From Nissolia schottii (lineage: Eukaryota; Streptophyta; Magnoliopsida; Fabales; Fabaceae): 64,000 nucleotides of DNA. Below, piece after piece: positions 1 through 12,600 of this stretch. The stretch is taken from positions 372,001 through 436,000 of the forward strand of contig QANU01021212.1 of assembly GCA_003254905.1 (NCBI GenBank). The letters are read 5' to 3'. The notes beneath the pieces are model-generated. The model saw only the letters and a list, made by a program, of their open reading frames with translations. It did not search any database and was not told where the DNA came from. A program made the translations under genes and the position numbers. Each line of letters opens with the position of its first letter. The first letter of the stretch is position 1.

Positions 1-477
1 TCGTGCTCAGTTGTAGCCACTCTTGTAGCTACGATCGCGTTTGCTGCGGCATTCACAGTTCCAGGTGGTTATGACCAAGCCACAGGTTACCCCATCTTCT
101 TAGAGAAAAATACATTTATGCTTTTCATATTATCAGATGCAATATCACTCTTCTCTTCTTCAACTTCAATACTAATGTTTTCGGGCATTCTCACTTCTCG
201 TTATGCGGAGGAAGATTTTCTTAGGGCATTGCCGACGAAGCTAATCATAGGCCTTTCAACTTTGTTTATCTCTTTGGCAACCATGTTGATGACATTTTGT
301 GCGGCTCTTTTCGTTATGATTCCGGAGAATGTGTGGGTTTCCATACCTGTGGTCCTTCTTGCTAGTGTTCCGGTCACTTTGTTTGTTTTGTTGCAGTTTC
401 CACTTCTTGTTGAGATCACAATGTCAACCTATGGCCCAAGCATCTTTGATAGGAATGTGGAGCAATGGCTTAGTTGA
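1..477 (+). CDS. Ankyrin/PGG membrane protein, terminal exon (5' part outside window)
   Basis: The frame is open from base 1 to a TGA at 475-477 and encodes the C-terminal PGG domain of an ankyrin-repeat membrane protein (ITN1/ACD6-like superfamily). The family motif TVPGG is present, followed by the GYPIF segment. Four hydrophobic stretches follow the usual PGG pattern, the last reading PVTLFVLLQFPLLVEI, and the tail ends DRNVEQWLS. Family proteins sit in membranes and take part in defence or stress signalling; that is family knowledge and is not shown here. The exon is closely similar to the terminal exons at 34761-35372 and 44499-45110, so it is the 3' end of another member of the same local cluster. 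All upstream exons lie outside the window, so I cannot say whether the gene is intact. An internal ATG at 118 is only a methionine within the domain. Confidence 0.88.
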   Translation, partial: SCSVVATLVATIAFAAAFTVPGGYDQATGYPIFLEKNTFMLFILSDAISLFSSSTSILMFSGILTSRYAEEDFLRALPTKLIIGLSTLFISLATMLMTFCAALFVMIPENVWVSIPVVLLASVPVTLFVLLQFPLLVEITMSTYGPSIFDRNVEQWLS

Positions 478-839
478 TATATACTTTACGTGTATGTATC
501 GTACACATTAATTCTTACGCATTTCAATATGTTGCATTTGTAATAAATGGAGTGGGCTTTGTTCAAAATGAATTTTCTCACCTTAACTCGATGAAACGAG
601 GTTTTAGGGTTCTAACCGTTGGATATATCAAAAGCCATTCCCACGTAATCAATAGTTAAACTTCAATCGGCTCAATCAATTGAAAAGGAAAAAAATAATA
701 AATAGCAATATCAAATACGACCGCAATGAATTAATATGGGTGTCCCTAACCAAAATGGTACAATGCTTGAATCCCGCACGGTGCATAGAAGGTTTTGATC
801 CTTTTGTTTAGGGGGGAATAACCTCTCATCATAATACAT
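478..839. other. 3' flank of PGG gene, no gene seen
   Basis: This holds the presumed 3' UTR and spacer after the PGG stop codon. The only open frame is short and unlike any family I know. No RNA gene or clear repeat boundary is visible. Confidence 0.5.
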
Positions 840-2704
840 AGGGTTGTCAAAATGAGCCCGACCCGCGAACTCGGCCTGTTTACCCGATTAAATGGATGGA
901 CCAAACATAAAAAAATCGGTCCACGAATAGCAAAACCCCATTTAGCCTAGCTCGTTTAACTCGCAGGTCAAATTGGCTAGTTTAGTTAGGCTAACATGCG
1001 GACTAACCCGTTTATCAACATAAATAGACGAACCAAACATATAAAAACCAACATTTGAATAGTAAAAGCCCGTTTAGGCCACAGGTTAACCGGGTCGGGC
1101 ATAAATAGGTCGGGCTGGCTGTTGAAAGTTTTTTGTTACTTTCTCTATTTGTTTTTACCATATACTGTTTTGCTTTCAAATCCTCAAGGGATTCAATTGT
1201 GGTACAGTGGAAGGGCTGTCGTCCTGTGGGAGTTGTGATTATAAAATCGTTCTTGAGTATCGTTAATTAAACAAGATGGTTTGTTGGTTTGTGAATTTTT
1301 ATTTGAAAGCGGATAAATTAAACTAAAGCGATAAAGTAAAGCAAATAAAAAGTAGATAAGAAAGCTTGCTAGGAATTGACTCGTACTGCAGTTTTCATGT
1401 ATCCATTAACTCAATGCATATGAACTATTAAATTCTTGATTTCCTCGCCATCAGTTCTTATCTCCCTCATCTCTCTCGAGTATGACAAGATTATGCGATT
1501 CCCGATATTAATTGTCGCTCTCGCATACAATTAATAACGTTAATCGTAATAGTTTCGGATGTTAAAACGACTGATATGCCGAACTCTTTCTCAAGTAGTT
1601 AAGACATATCAGATGAAATAGTCTAGATCATATTCAATGATGTCACTCTCGCATACAAAACTGAATCTAAAATCGAGTTATAGTGGATCAGACTAAAACA
1701 AGCATAAAGTTCAAGATCGAATCATGAAAAATCATGGAATTCAATAACTTCATATATAAAAGAGTTGAGATAGATACATTCAAACCATAATTATTGTCAA
1801 AACCCAACAAATAAGAGGATTAACTAACCATAAACATGGAAAGCTTCCTTCTTACAAGAAGATATCAAAGGCGCAAGCTGACGGACGCTCACCATGACGC
1901 ATTCTCACGGTGCCACGGTGAGCGTCGCCGCTCCTTGGACGACTCCTTAACTTCGCTAAGTTGTATGTATGAAGTGGGATGTGTATTGGATGAAGGAATG
2001 GATTGTTGGATTGTGGAATTGATGAAATGAGCTTGCAGGGTGCCTTCCTTTATATAGGCTACGCTTAGGCTGTTGGGCAGGCGCTGGGCGTGGTAGGTGA
2101 TGACGGATGACGGCTTGGTCTTCTGTGGCTCCTGTTTTCTAGAATGTTAGGTGGGAGGGCGTTGGACGTGCGTTGAGCGCCCGATGGGCGCGCGCTAGGC
2201 GGATTGGAATTTCAGTCTGCGCAGTAGTTAGTAAAATCGTGATAACTTTGGCTACAGGTATCGGATTGACGTGATTCAAATCTCCAATTAAATCTAAGAG
2301 ATAGACCTACAACTTTGTAGTTGACGTCGAGTCAAGATTCAATTTCCATTCTAGATCAAAATCCATAGCAAAGTCAGCGTTATTTTCCATCAAATTTTAC
2401 TTCGCCCTTAATGCATCTGTTCTAGAACAAAGGTTGCGCAACGGCCGAGATGCCAGAAGCTTCTTTTACCCTTATGATTTTCTCACTTCATCATTCCTTT
2501 GCTCTATGCCTCTTACCTATATGGGAATTTGACAAGAATTGCATCAACCTACACATAATGCATCCATTCTTCAAAATTAAATAAAATCACATAAAGATGG
2601 AAAAATTGGCTCATAAATTCATATAAAACAATCCATATAAATGTCATTTAAACCTATAAAAATATCATAATATGACAGTTATTGCTGGCCCGTTTGACAA
2701 CCCT
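840..2704. repeat. hAT-like MITE interrupted by a larger insertion
   Basis: The left end reads AGGGTTGTCAAAATGAGCCC and the right end is the inverted copy (...GGCCCGTTTGACAACCCT), giving a terminal inverted repeat of at least 12 bp. The left part carries the 'cccgacccg / cgggtcgggc' composition of widespread plant hAT-type MITEs. The two halves (840 to about 1130 and about 2685 to 2704) are separated by an unrelated insertion. No convincing 8 bp target duplication is visible: the flanks are taatacat and taacaaca. Confidence 0.55.
1125..2690. mobile_element. Non-autonomous LTR-like insertion nested in the MITE
   Basis: The MITE sequence is broken at gggctggc / gctggcccg, so a gctggc duplication flanks this insertion. 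It resembles 57380-58800. Both contain tracts with 'actctcgcatac'-type wording and a phrase ending 'aactttgtagtt', followed by 'agtcaa(g/a)attc'. The same style of sequence also occurs near 42700-43500. The small open frame at 1836-2030 has no recognisable domain. There is no gag or pol. I read it as part of a non-autonomous retroelement; exact termini are unresolved. Confidence 0.45.
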
Positions 2705-3404
2705 TAACAACAAGGACATTGAGCATATTAATGTCCCTCTGCCATTTTATTGTGCATCCGCTCCAATGTCTATATAAGTAGGGCTTGGGACAAAAACTTC
2801 CAACCTGAATAAATTTTCTCCAATTGGGTTGGGTTAGATTTTTAAAATTTTTTCCATGAAATTCAGCTTAACCTGACCTAAAATGGGTTGGATCGGATCA
2901 GATAATCAGATTTCATTAAAAAAAAATTAATAAGTAAACTAATGGACTCACTAGAAAGCCCAACCCTTTCACGTTAAATAAAATGTCAAATCAACCTGAA
3001 CCCCATTGTTGAATGTGCATTTGGATTTTTGGAATAGTTGGGTAGCTAGTCGATCTAACATGGGTTTAATAACATATTTTTTATAAACAAATTTTTTTAA
3101 AACAAAAATTGGTTGGTCGGGTTGTTGGGTCATCATGCAGGGTAATCAGGTATATAATTCTGAAACTTGCAACTTGACTCGATTAGAGATGGGGTTTATC
3201 AAATTTGACTTGAATAGACCTGATGACCCGACTCAAAAATATTATATTGGATTAGATTGGATCAACTGATCATCGGGATAATCTAGACTTATGTGCACCC
3301 CATACAAGGGATTGTGTATGAAAATATTGAAAACACAACAAAAAGAAAATATTGAAACCGTCCTTTTTAATAGGAAAATTTTTCAAAATAAAATATACAA
3401 AATG
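2705..3404. other. Intergenic; possible second MITE of the 'gggttggatcgg' type
   Basis: There is no gene. Between about 2776 and 3300 there are gggttgg / ccaaccc and gaccCGACTC tracts like those of plant hAT MITEs, but I could not match the ends. Confidence 0.3.
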
Positions 3405-4128
3405 AAGTTGTTCCCAAAATAAATTATTTTCATTATAAAGGGACTCGATTTAAATCGACTCCCTTGTTACTCAAATTTTATTTATTATTATTTTTTTAAT
3501 TAGTTTCGATTTAAATCGACTTCCCTTTTTTTTTTTAAATTAGAAGTTGATTTAAACTGACTTCTGTTGAAGTCTATTTAAATCAACTTGTGTGTACTGT
3601 ATCTAAAATCATATCTATAAATAGAAGTGCATGCTCATTTGTAGTATGTACAAAGATTTATGTTTTTTGTGTGTGGTAGAATAAAACAAATGAGTAAAAT
3701 CTAGTAATAAATCAAAATTGATCATAATAAATCAAAATCAGTAATTAAAATTAAAAATAATCAATAGTTTATTTTACAGATTTTTATATCAATCAATATT
3801 AAAAATAAAATCAATTAGTATTAAAATCTTGTCAACGTTTTTTAATTTATTTTTTTAAACAAATTGTGACCGAAAAAATAATTTTGATTAAGATTATTTG
3901 TTTAGAATCAATAAAAATCAAAATCAATAATTACAAATAATCAGTAATTGATTTTGCATATTTCTAACAGAAATCGATTTAAATCAACTTCCGTTTTAAA
4001 AAAGATTGGAAGTAGATTTAAATCAACTTCCAATTAAAAAAATAAAAAATAATAATAAAATTCGAGTACCAATGAAGTGAATTTAAATCGACTCCTTTTA
4101 TAATGAAAATAATTTATTTTAAGAACAA
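3405..4128. repeat. Fold-back MITE with long inverted arms
   Basis: The arm at about 3405-3560 is the reverse complement of about 3965-4128, with minor differences. Shared elements are the 'aaataaattattttcattataa' tract, then gaCTCGATTTAAATCGACTC, then an attttattattatttttt tract. The palindromic core 'cgatttaaatcg' recurs. There is no coding capacity. The right half is also present at about 27664-27910 in the paralogous block. Confidence 0.65.
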
Positions 4129-5744
4129 ATTTATAATTAATTCATTTAAAAAATCTGCTATTTTATATGTTTTATTTTGATAATTTTTTCTCACTCCTAT
4201 ATTTTTTTTTGCAACTTCTAGTGTTGCGGCATGGTTGCGCAACAACCCTGATTGAATTAGGAAAACTAGACATGTTGATAGAAGAATACTAGAATGCAAA
4301 GAAGAAGGGTCAAACAGAAAAGGCCTCCAGTGAATGATCAGTTTTTTTTTTCTGAATTATTTTTTAAAGGAAAAGAAACCTTCTGGTGAGGGGAAATAAG
4401 TATTGAAATTAAATATAGCAATGTACCCATAAACTAATTGTACATTAGATACGATGTAAATTCACTATTTTTTCACCATTAAATTAAATCTTATTAAGTG
4501 TGAGTCCCTTTAAAATTTAATCTAATGGTGTATATAATGTGAGTTAGACATAGTATTTTCACATAAAATGAGTCTGTATCCTTACAAACAATGTGATGTA
4601 GCACATTTGTTTTTTCTTTTTTCCATGTGTCTTAAACCAACGAATAGCCTAAAAGTCGTCCTCAATGATATGGACAGGTGAACTATACATTCCAGGGTAG
4701 CATTTTAACGATTGAAACAAAAAACAATACCATTATTTTTACGCCTCGACCAACATTGAACGCGAAAGAAAGTGATTTACTTCTTTCTATAAACATATAT
4801 ATCACTAACACTTATCATTATTGGGGCCTCATTGCTTGAAAGTTCAATATGAATTACTCATCACTAAAAATGTGGGAAACAAAGGATCTACGACAAAGAG
4901 GAGTAAAAATGGAAAAATATCCTTAACGTTTTTAATTATATTTTTAAAAATGTATTTAATCACATTTATGAAGTATGATTAAACATAAAAATAAAATTAA
5001 CATGATCACGTTTAAATTTGACTATAATTTGCGACCATTTGCACATATGAATCAAACATATTACAATTGAGAATATTTTTTTAAACGGTAAATCAAACAT
5101 GTTAATGTATGTTTTCTTTTTATAAAGTGACATGAAGGCTCAACAACTCAAAAAGAGGAGCCAAAATACGAAGGTAAAATAACCTAGTATCAACCAACTC
5201 AAGAAACACAACATATAAAACCTTAAACGAGCAAATAACCTACAACAGCTCAACATTAATCACAAATAACACAATTCATTTTTAAATGATTATGTTTCTT
5301 AAGATGGGAAAGTGTTAAAGATATACTATTTTTTTAAGTGCACTCAAGGTGTCTATTTTAGCTCACACAATGGTAGATTACTGACTAAAAAATAATTTTC
5401 TATTTTCATGGTGTTTAAGATGGGCGAAGATCTTCTAAAGTGAAATCTCCCACTTTAGAAGTCAAAACGAAGAATCTCACAGGCTTGGCCCTACTCATAT
5501 TACCTCATTTTTTCTCATTCTCTAAATACAAGTAAATTCAGTTTTTAACATTTTTTTTTAATCTATGCTTTATCATGAATTTTTACATGATATCATAATC
5601 TTGATATTCACCTTAAAACTTTTCTCGGGCACATTTTTTCTTTGTTCATTCGCTTTCTTACCTTTCTTTTCCTAGCTTCCAAACACTCTTGTAACTAATC
5701 GGCGGAAACATTTTAACTAACACAACCATATCTCTCTTTGTAAG
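4129..5744. other. Duplicated upstream region, no gene
   Basis: This is AT-rich DNA collinear with about 27900-30560, the upstream region of the intact ankyrin/PGG gene. Open frames here are short and not conserved between the copies. Confidence 0.5.
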
Positions 5745-6462
5745 CTACTTACGGCAGAAAAGTGGAGGTGGAAAAGAACAGCAAGTTACTCAAACGGGCA
5801 CTTGACACGGGGAACCAAGAAATGACCACATATCTTTATTCGGTCACCGCCTTGCTGAAAAATTATCGCCTGAGAAGGGAAACCATGGTGCTGCGGTTCT
5901 TATCCTTTGCTATTACTCTCAAATGTTTGGTGAGATCTTTTTGTTCTGAGTTTGTCATTTCTTTGCTATTACTTCTCGTGTGCTAATATGTTATAAATCA
6001 TTTTGTCTTTCCTTGCAGCCATGTCATTTGGTACGAAGCACATCCAATGTAGCGAGATCTAGAAATATATAAAAATTTAGTGTTTATTATCAGTGTAATT
6101 TTCACAACTTAAATTCTGTCTTGCTCTACATAGTATCTTAAAAGATTCTCAATAGCAATTTAGTTTAAATACTTGATTTTGTTAAAAGTATGTAAAAATT
6201 AATTGGTTCCTTAAATTGTGCGTCTGTGACAAAAATAAAGTACCCCAATGTATTTCTTTAAAAATTATCTAGAAAAAATGCCTTTTTTTTCTTTTGTTGT
6301 GTTTCTCCGTAGTAGATATGGCTTTGGATTTGCTGAGCGTTGCCCAAGTTTAGCAGTTACACAAGACATTCCTAAGAGAACATTTTTGCAAGCTTTGGCA
6401 AGCAGACCTTCTGCATTTCCAAGTGGGTGCCACCTCTCATTTTGGAAAGATGGATCTACAAC
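5745..6462 (+). pseudogene. Ankyrin/PGG gene remnant (exons 1 and 2)
   Basis: 5752-5934 matches part of exon 1 of the intact gene (30885-31116), and 6313-6461 matches its exon 2 (31725-31874). Roughly 300 bp of exon 1, including the start codon and first ankyrin repeats, are missing: promoter-like sequence joins directly to 'aagctacttacgg'. A 15 bp and a ~30 bp deletion remove more ankyrin sequence. A frame change after the residues YLYSVT destroys the reading frame. Exon 2 has lost one base (gctgagcg versus gctgaggcg) and is frameshifted. No exons 3-5 follow. This is a dead copy. Confidence 0.85.
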
Positions 6463-6825
6463 CGTGAGTACCATATATATTGAAATTATTCACTCCAATC
6501 TCTATGATTCCGAAATCAAATTCTTAGATCTATCCAAGAATTTAGTACTCTAACTCAACCAAAAACTAGTTGGAAGCAAGAGATATTTTTGGGTAAGTGT
6601 CAATCTTCACACCCTTCTCTCTTCCTCTTCCTAATGTGAAAGTGTAGCCATTTATCACAATAATTATCATTTACGCTCACAAATAGTAACTCCCTCTCCA
6701 CACTTCTTCTCTTATTTCCCTACTCACCACAATAAACTGCCACCAGTTTCATTTTAGATCTCACACCCAATTGGCATTCCCATTTTGAAATCATTAAAAA
6801 AATCATTGCTTACATGATTTAAAAG

Positions 6826-7481
6826 TGTTCGCAAGTAATTCGTATAAGGTACGAGGTTACCTGAATGGTGAGGGAGGCGCCTTGACGGAAGCTTTAGGGC
6901 CGAGGGCAAAGGCTCCGAGCGGGATCGGAGGACTGGATGAGGGCTCCGAGCGGGTTCGGAGGCTCAGACGACGGAAGCTTCGAGCGGGTTCCTTTCGGAG
7001 AGAGTACGACGGCGGGGTGTACCTGCAAAGGCACTCCGACGCTCAAGTAAGCACAGGGATTAGGAGAGTTCTCTAAGAGGAGAATGAGAGGTACCTGGTG
7101 ACCCGAGGGGTCGCGTGCTTTTATAGACGAGCTTGGAGTGCAAAGATAGAGGTAAGATAGAGATAAAACGAGGGGGTTTGCTTATCTTCCCCCGATTTAT
7201 CTTTCCCCGCTTATCTAGGAGTTGGTTGCGGTTTGGGGAGAGGAGGTCGCTGTTACCTTCTCTTAGCCTTGTTGGGCCGAACGGGGTTCGGAGCTTTTGG
7301 GCTTGCGACCTTCTCCTCTTCTAAGTGCCACGAGGCTCCCTCCCTTTGGGTCAGTCTGACCAGGTGGGGAGAGCCTCTTCTGCTTCTTAGCGGGTTGGGC
7401 CCCTCGGGCCTTTTACAGAACGGGAGCTCCTTCCCCTCTTAGAGGGCTATAGCTCTCGGACCCGGTTTTTAGCCCGTAACA
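6826..7481. mobile_element. Solo LTR with 5 bp target duplication
   Basis: This 656 bp element starts TGTTCGCAAG and ends GCCCGTAACA (TG...CA). It is flanked on both sides by AAAAG (6821-6825 and 7482-7486). The paralogous block has the empty site at about 33280-33300 (tgatttAAAAGtaagcgcatc). It is much more GC-rich than its surroundings. It has no internal coding region, so I call it a solo LTR. The open frames across it are chance. Confidence 0.88.
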
Positions 7482-7704
7482 AAAAGTAAACACATCACTA
7501 GGAGCTATCATCCATTGATCCATGCAGGGTTCCTCTCAAACTATATATTTTTTCATTTTAAGCAAAAAGAAATTTCAATAAATACAAAATAGGATTATAA
7601 CTCGTTACCCCCTTCGATATATATACCTCAAAAAGTGTTAGTGCAAACAATGATCATTGTTCATTCATTGTGGCATAGGAGAAGAAGATAGAAAACTCAA
7701 GGAA

Positions 7705-7772
7705 TAACTGCGTACACAAGGTCTCGAAGCGATACCAAGTCGCTTACCACTTGGACCAACTCCTGTTGGTAA
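7705..7772 (-). repeat. Truncated tRNA-derived SINE, inverted
   Basis: The reverse complement reads as the 5' part of the SINE at 26383-26567: 'ggagttggtccaagtggtaa' with box A, then a shortened region and 'cgagacctt'. Only the head is left and it carries an internal deletion around box B. Confidence 0.7.
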
Positions 7773-8180
7773 ATGTATTGTTCTCTGCTAACTTTAAATT
7801 AAGAAATATTTAATACGATTAAGTGAAATATATTTAATAAAATTTGAAATTTAAATTAGTAAAACTTTAGTGAGGTTATAAATTTAGTAAAATCTGAAAT
7901 TTAAATATAAGCGATTTAGTAGGATTTATGATTTTTGGTAGTGTTTATTGATGCGGACCCGATAACTAATCTCTCCATTGGAGTAAGATTTATGATAAGC
8001 TAAGTAAAAATAGTTTTAGCAAAAAATTTCTCTTTAAAATAGTGGAGAAAAATACAAAAATGTAATTAATAATTCATAATCACAAATAGTCGTGTACCAA
8101 AAAAAAAAAAAACAATTAGCCACAACCATCACAGCATGATAGGCACAAGGAAACCAAGTCAGCACGAAAGCCACCAATGG
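7773..8180. other. Intergenic, AT-rich, no gene
   Basis: AT-rich sequence with a poly-A run near 8098-8112. I see no gene or repeat that I can name. Confidence 0.4.
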
Positions 8181-8625
8181 AGTCATCCCCATTTTATGAT
8201 AAAATCCAAATCTCATGCTTTCAAGATTAAACCACGCACGAACAACGCCTGATCCGTCGTGATTGTCCTCTCCAACCACCCAAACCTCAGCCTATTCTTG
8301 TGTTGAGATTGGTTACGACTTAAGAGAGTAACCCCAAATGAGCATTAGCCATTCCGAGATCAGCCAACAGTGAATATAAAAACGGTAGCAACCAAATTCG
8401 GGACAACACTCTGACGTCTTTTCATCCTTTCATCTCCTAATATTGCCCGTCTATTTGCAAAAGATTTTGGTATGAATGGCAAATTTTCATATCAGCCATT
8501 TGTCCAATATCCAGCTAGTGTCACAATATTCTTGAATTATTGACTCCATTTATCAACTTCATCATATCATAGTATGGATGGGGAAGAACAGTGAACATTG
8601 AATTCAACGTTTGATGCCTTGTGGC
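8180..8625 (+). repeat. Dispersed inverted duplication, copy 1
   Basis: This segment is the reverse complement of about 47060-47485 with scattered changes. Landmarks are the tract around 'cagcctattcttgtgttgag' and the one around 'ttgcaaaagattttggtatg'. It has no convincing coding frame in either copy. In the second copy the duplication ends next to a PGG remnant. Confidence 0.75.
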
Positions 8626-9644
8626 GTGTAACCCTAGGTTGTAGTCCTTGCTTTTTTTTTTTTAACGAATTTAATTCCTCTCTTCTACGAAATTAATTAT
8701 AAAAAAAAGAATAGAACAAAATCCTTGCCAACAATGTAAAATACTTAGGTTTTATCTCCCCTCCTTTAATTCTTCCTTTCTTTATTTTGAGGCCAGCAAT
8801 ATGTGGACAAAAATGTATTCAATGAATGAAACTTTAAGGTAAATGGAAAGAATATATTATTCAGAAAATGGGCTAATAAAATCATCCTTCTTCTCATTGA
8901 TTCCACAAAGCCCGAGGGCCCTTTCCTGGGATACCAGAATATGCTTTTGTTATCCTCTCTTATTGTGTAACACATTCATCACTACTCTTCTCCTTCAACG
9001 TTTTATTGACTCTTTTTCTCTATATGTATCCATGCACTCAAAGAAAAAATAAATTTGGAGAGTTAGATGTTTATTGTGTTTGCTCAAAGTTACTCCAAAA
9101 TTTATATTTTGATAGAATTAGAATATATATATTTATACATATACATTTTATAGCTCTCCTTTGCTTCGATATTATGCTGGTTGTACTTCGTTTCATTATA
9201 TCAAACCCCTTTTGTATATAAGAATAATATCAAACCTTAATTAATACAAGCCAAAGTTAAAAGTAATTTGCTCTTTTTAATGGTCTATTTTTTATTTATT
9301 TATTTATTTTGTGTGGAAACATAAGTATTAATTTGATTTTTGCAACTAGTTGAACTTTTTTTTTTCTTCATAGTTAGATCATGTATGAGAAATATAATGA
9401 AATTTGCAGGAAAATAGGAATAAGTAAACACTAAGTGTTGTTAAAAAAAGGAGCAATTTCTGAAAAGCTGCAACGCATATAATATTTGCTTTGAAGAGGT
9501 ATAGGCAATTTATACAACTCCACATAAAATCTCTTCATATATAGTTCATACCTATAAGGTTTTTTTTTTCCTATTCTTTTTTTTTTTCTTTGAAGGGTTT
9601 GAAAAAATAACTTATTGGAAAATCAAGAAGCAATTAGTCTTTAG
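8626..9644. other. Intergenic region and upstream flank of the kinase gene
   Basis: AT-rich with several long T-runs (8651-8663, 9358-9365, 9560-9587). No gene is seen. The pyrimidine-rich stretch at 9540-9600 just before the kinase start codon is probably 5' UTR or core promoter. Confidence 0.4.
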
Positions 9645-12600
9645 ATGATGGTTCAACCTCAGAAGGTAGTGGTGATCCAAGATACATCAAGAGAGGTTAA
9701 CTCAGAAGCAATTCGAAACGCCAGGAAAGAGTTGTCTCTCAAGGCTGGAGATCAGATCATATTTGTACCTATTCTCAATTGGTTTAGCAGTCCTAGTACG
9801 TTTTCTTGTTTTGGAAGAAAGAGCTGTAAGAATTCATTTTCATTTTCACCACTTCCCTGTCCTTCCTCCTGATTGTGTCCTTCCTCCCGATTGTGTTAGA
9901 CAGAGACGGATACAGAAGAACAAAGAAATTAGATATACAAAAGAAAATTTATGATTTGAATATGCTGTTTTAACTCGTTATAAGCTGACTTTCTATGTTT
10001 TGATTTCTGTCTTCTTTTTTCTTTTTCTGTTCAGTGGGATACATGATGCGAGTTGATTACAGTTCGTTTATCTCAACAAACAAGAAAATTCTTGAGGAAC
10101 AACTTAGCTTGAGAAAGGAAGAGTATAGTAAGAACATGGATATTATCAGGCTTTCAGAGTACTATAGAAAGAAAGAGGTCAGCACAATCCATACATATAC
10201 TGCTTTTATGTAAGTGTATTTTTTCGCGCTTCTTCCATATATATACTACTTTATTCTGACTGGCAAGCCAACCAGTCAGAATACGAAAAGCTGATAACGG
10301 ACGAATGGCAAGCTGATCTACGCAGCGAGACCAACGGCAGGGTCATGGTGGCAACCGACATATATAGTGATGGCAGCAAACGAGGGAGTTCCTCCCAGTG
10401 GCATGGGCAACATGCTCGACCTTCACACTAGATCGAGCCGACGAACTGCAATTCCATTGCCTAAGATTTAGGCCGTGAGGGAAAATTTACGTAAGAATAA
10501 CATAATTTCACACAATTATAGTTAGGTACATACAAACTATTAAGTAAAATAACAAAAGATTGATTTACAACTTTTCTCTTCTCGTTTTTATTATTTGAAA
10601 ACATTGAAAGATCTTTTCAGTATCAATGTCATTGAATGTCTCACTTTCTTATGTTATCAAATAATTATTTAATCATTTATCTCTTAATCTCTTATGCATT
10701 TACGAAGCTGATTCTTTATGATATTCATAACAGAAAAAGTTCTTTGAATTGATGCAGCTATTACAGGGGAAACCAAAACAAACTGTAAAGGAGAAATTGT
10801 ATTACATTTGAGAATTAATTATCAAATTAAAACGCACATCTAATATAAAATTCTCTAGTTGAATATCAAGTGTCAAAAGATAAGTAGAAGAAAACTAAGA
10901 TCGATAAAATTGAGCTACAAAAATCAACTTCTCATCATTGTCAAATTCATAAACGGATCACTTAGGGGGTGTGCGGTTCACAGAATCTTCTCACATTCGC
11001 GAGAATGTGGCAATGGGAATGTCGCATTCCCATGTTTGGTTCAATTTTTTAAAGTACATTATCGAGTAACTTGTATTTCCAGGAATGAAAATTGCCTCAT
11101 TTTCATTTTCACCTTCCCTCATGGGATTGTTGGATTCCCATCAGATTCGAATGTTTTGACACATGAAAATACCAAATTGCCCCCAGACCTCATACTCTAA
11201 GTTAACACCACCCGTCGCTCAACTACTATGGCCCAATGACTGACCATCGCTGGCTAGTGACTAACCACCTCTGGCTAGTGACCGACCATCACTAGCCAAT
11301 GATCGACCACCACCGACCAAAGACGGACCACAACCCGAATAGGTGATGGACCATCGTTAGATAGCGATGGAACACCATAAGATGGCACTGAACCATCATA
11401 GGACAACAATGGAACACCATCAGAAGGCGCCAAACCATTGCTAGAAGTGTCGAACCATCATCGGATGGTGATAGACCACTGCCTGACGGTGTCGGACCAA
11501 TGTCAGACAGCGACAGACCACCGCCTACATGCATAGTTTTGTCATGGGTATTTTTATAAAAATATTTTGTAATTCAAGGAATGCTGCTAAGAGTTCAGTT
11601 TGCAACTAAAAGCTTTTAAAACATATTCCTGAGAAAGCTTTTCCTAGGAATAGTATTTTCAAGAATAAAAAAAGATTTCTTGAATCACACGCCAAGCAAG
11701 ATACACAAAGTAACTTAGCGTTCACGTTAGTAAAATCATTTTTAAGCTCTTTAAGTTATTTATCAATCACTTGATAGAATAACTCAACTTGAAAATGGTG
11801 CAAATTTGATATATTTGTTATGAATATATTTTTATCAAGTGCAAGTTGAAATTAAATAAACTCAAAAGATTGGAAAGTATAGATTAATGGAGCATGATAT
11901 TCATAGAATGTAACGAGTACATTAGAAAATATAAAAAAATTAAGTTTATTTCTTTTAATGATGCTTTTATTTTAATATAGAACAAGGTTAGTCAACTAGT
12001 GGGAGGAAGATTGATTATCTAGTGGGGAAAAACTCTCTGTGTACTCATATTTTACTCAAAAGTTTGGAAATGCTAGTCGGGGAAAGTGCCCCCAAAATGT
12101 ACAAGGTGCATCAGTTGCTAGGGCCGGCGACTGATAGAGCTACGGTGGAGAAGAAGCACGGGCAAAAGGGTGTCGTTGCTCCTACGATGTTATGGAAAGC
12201 ACTTGAGGGAGAAGTTGAATGTGAGACGGGGAGTATGCACACCAACCACGGGTGGTGACTTTTTTGGAGAAGGAAGAAGCAGTCAGGAAGACAGAAAGAA
12301 TTGGGTAACAACTTTCCATCCTTCACATTTGGGTCAACGACTCTTGGGTTGCAACCGACTCGGTCCGTTTCGTGCATTTTAAGGGTTGCATTTTGGGTTA
12401 AAAATCCTGCCTCAATTTTATTCTTCAATTACAAATAAATCAACTTTTCTACTCTTTTTAGAATGATATCTCTACCTCCTTCTAAGAGATTCAAAAACAA
12501 TAGAAGAGAGAGAATTAAACCCCCTTAAATTTTGGAACTTTCATACTTGCACATCTATCCTTACAACTTCAAAAAGTAAAAATAAAAAAACAAAGAAAAC

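Larger units (their letters stand above)
3888..7700. repeat. Segmental duplication block A1 (decayed copy of 27664-33510)
   Basis: From 'aagattatttgtttagaatcaa' onward this region runs collinear with block A2, with many substitutions and indels. It includes the presumed promoter, the ankyrin exon remnants and the start of intron 4. A1 lacks the MITEs at 28904-29408 and 31213-31439 and most of exons 1, 3 and 4. It carries an extra solo LTR at 6826-7481. About 6560-6820 has no match that I can see in A2. Confidence 0.8.
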
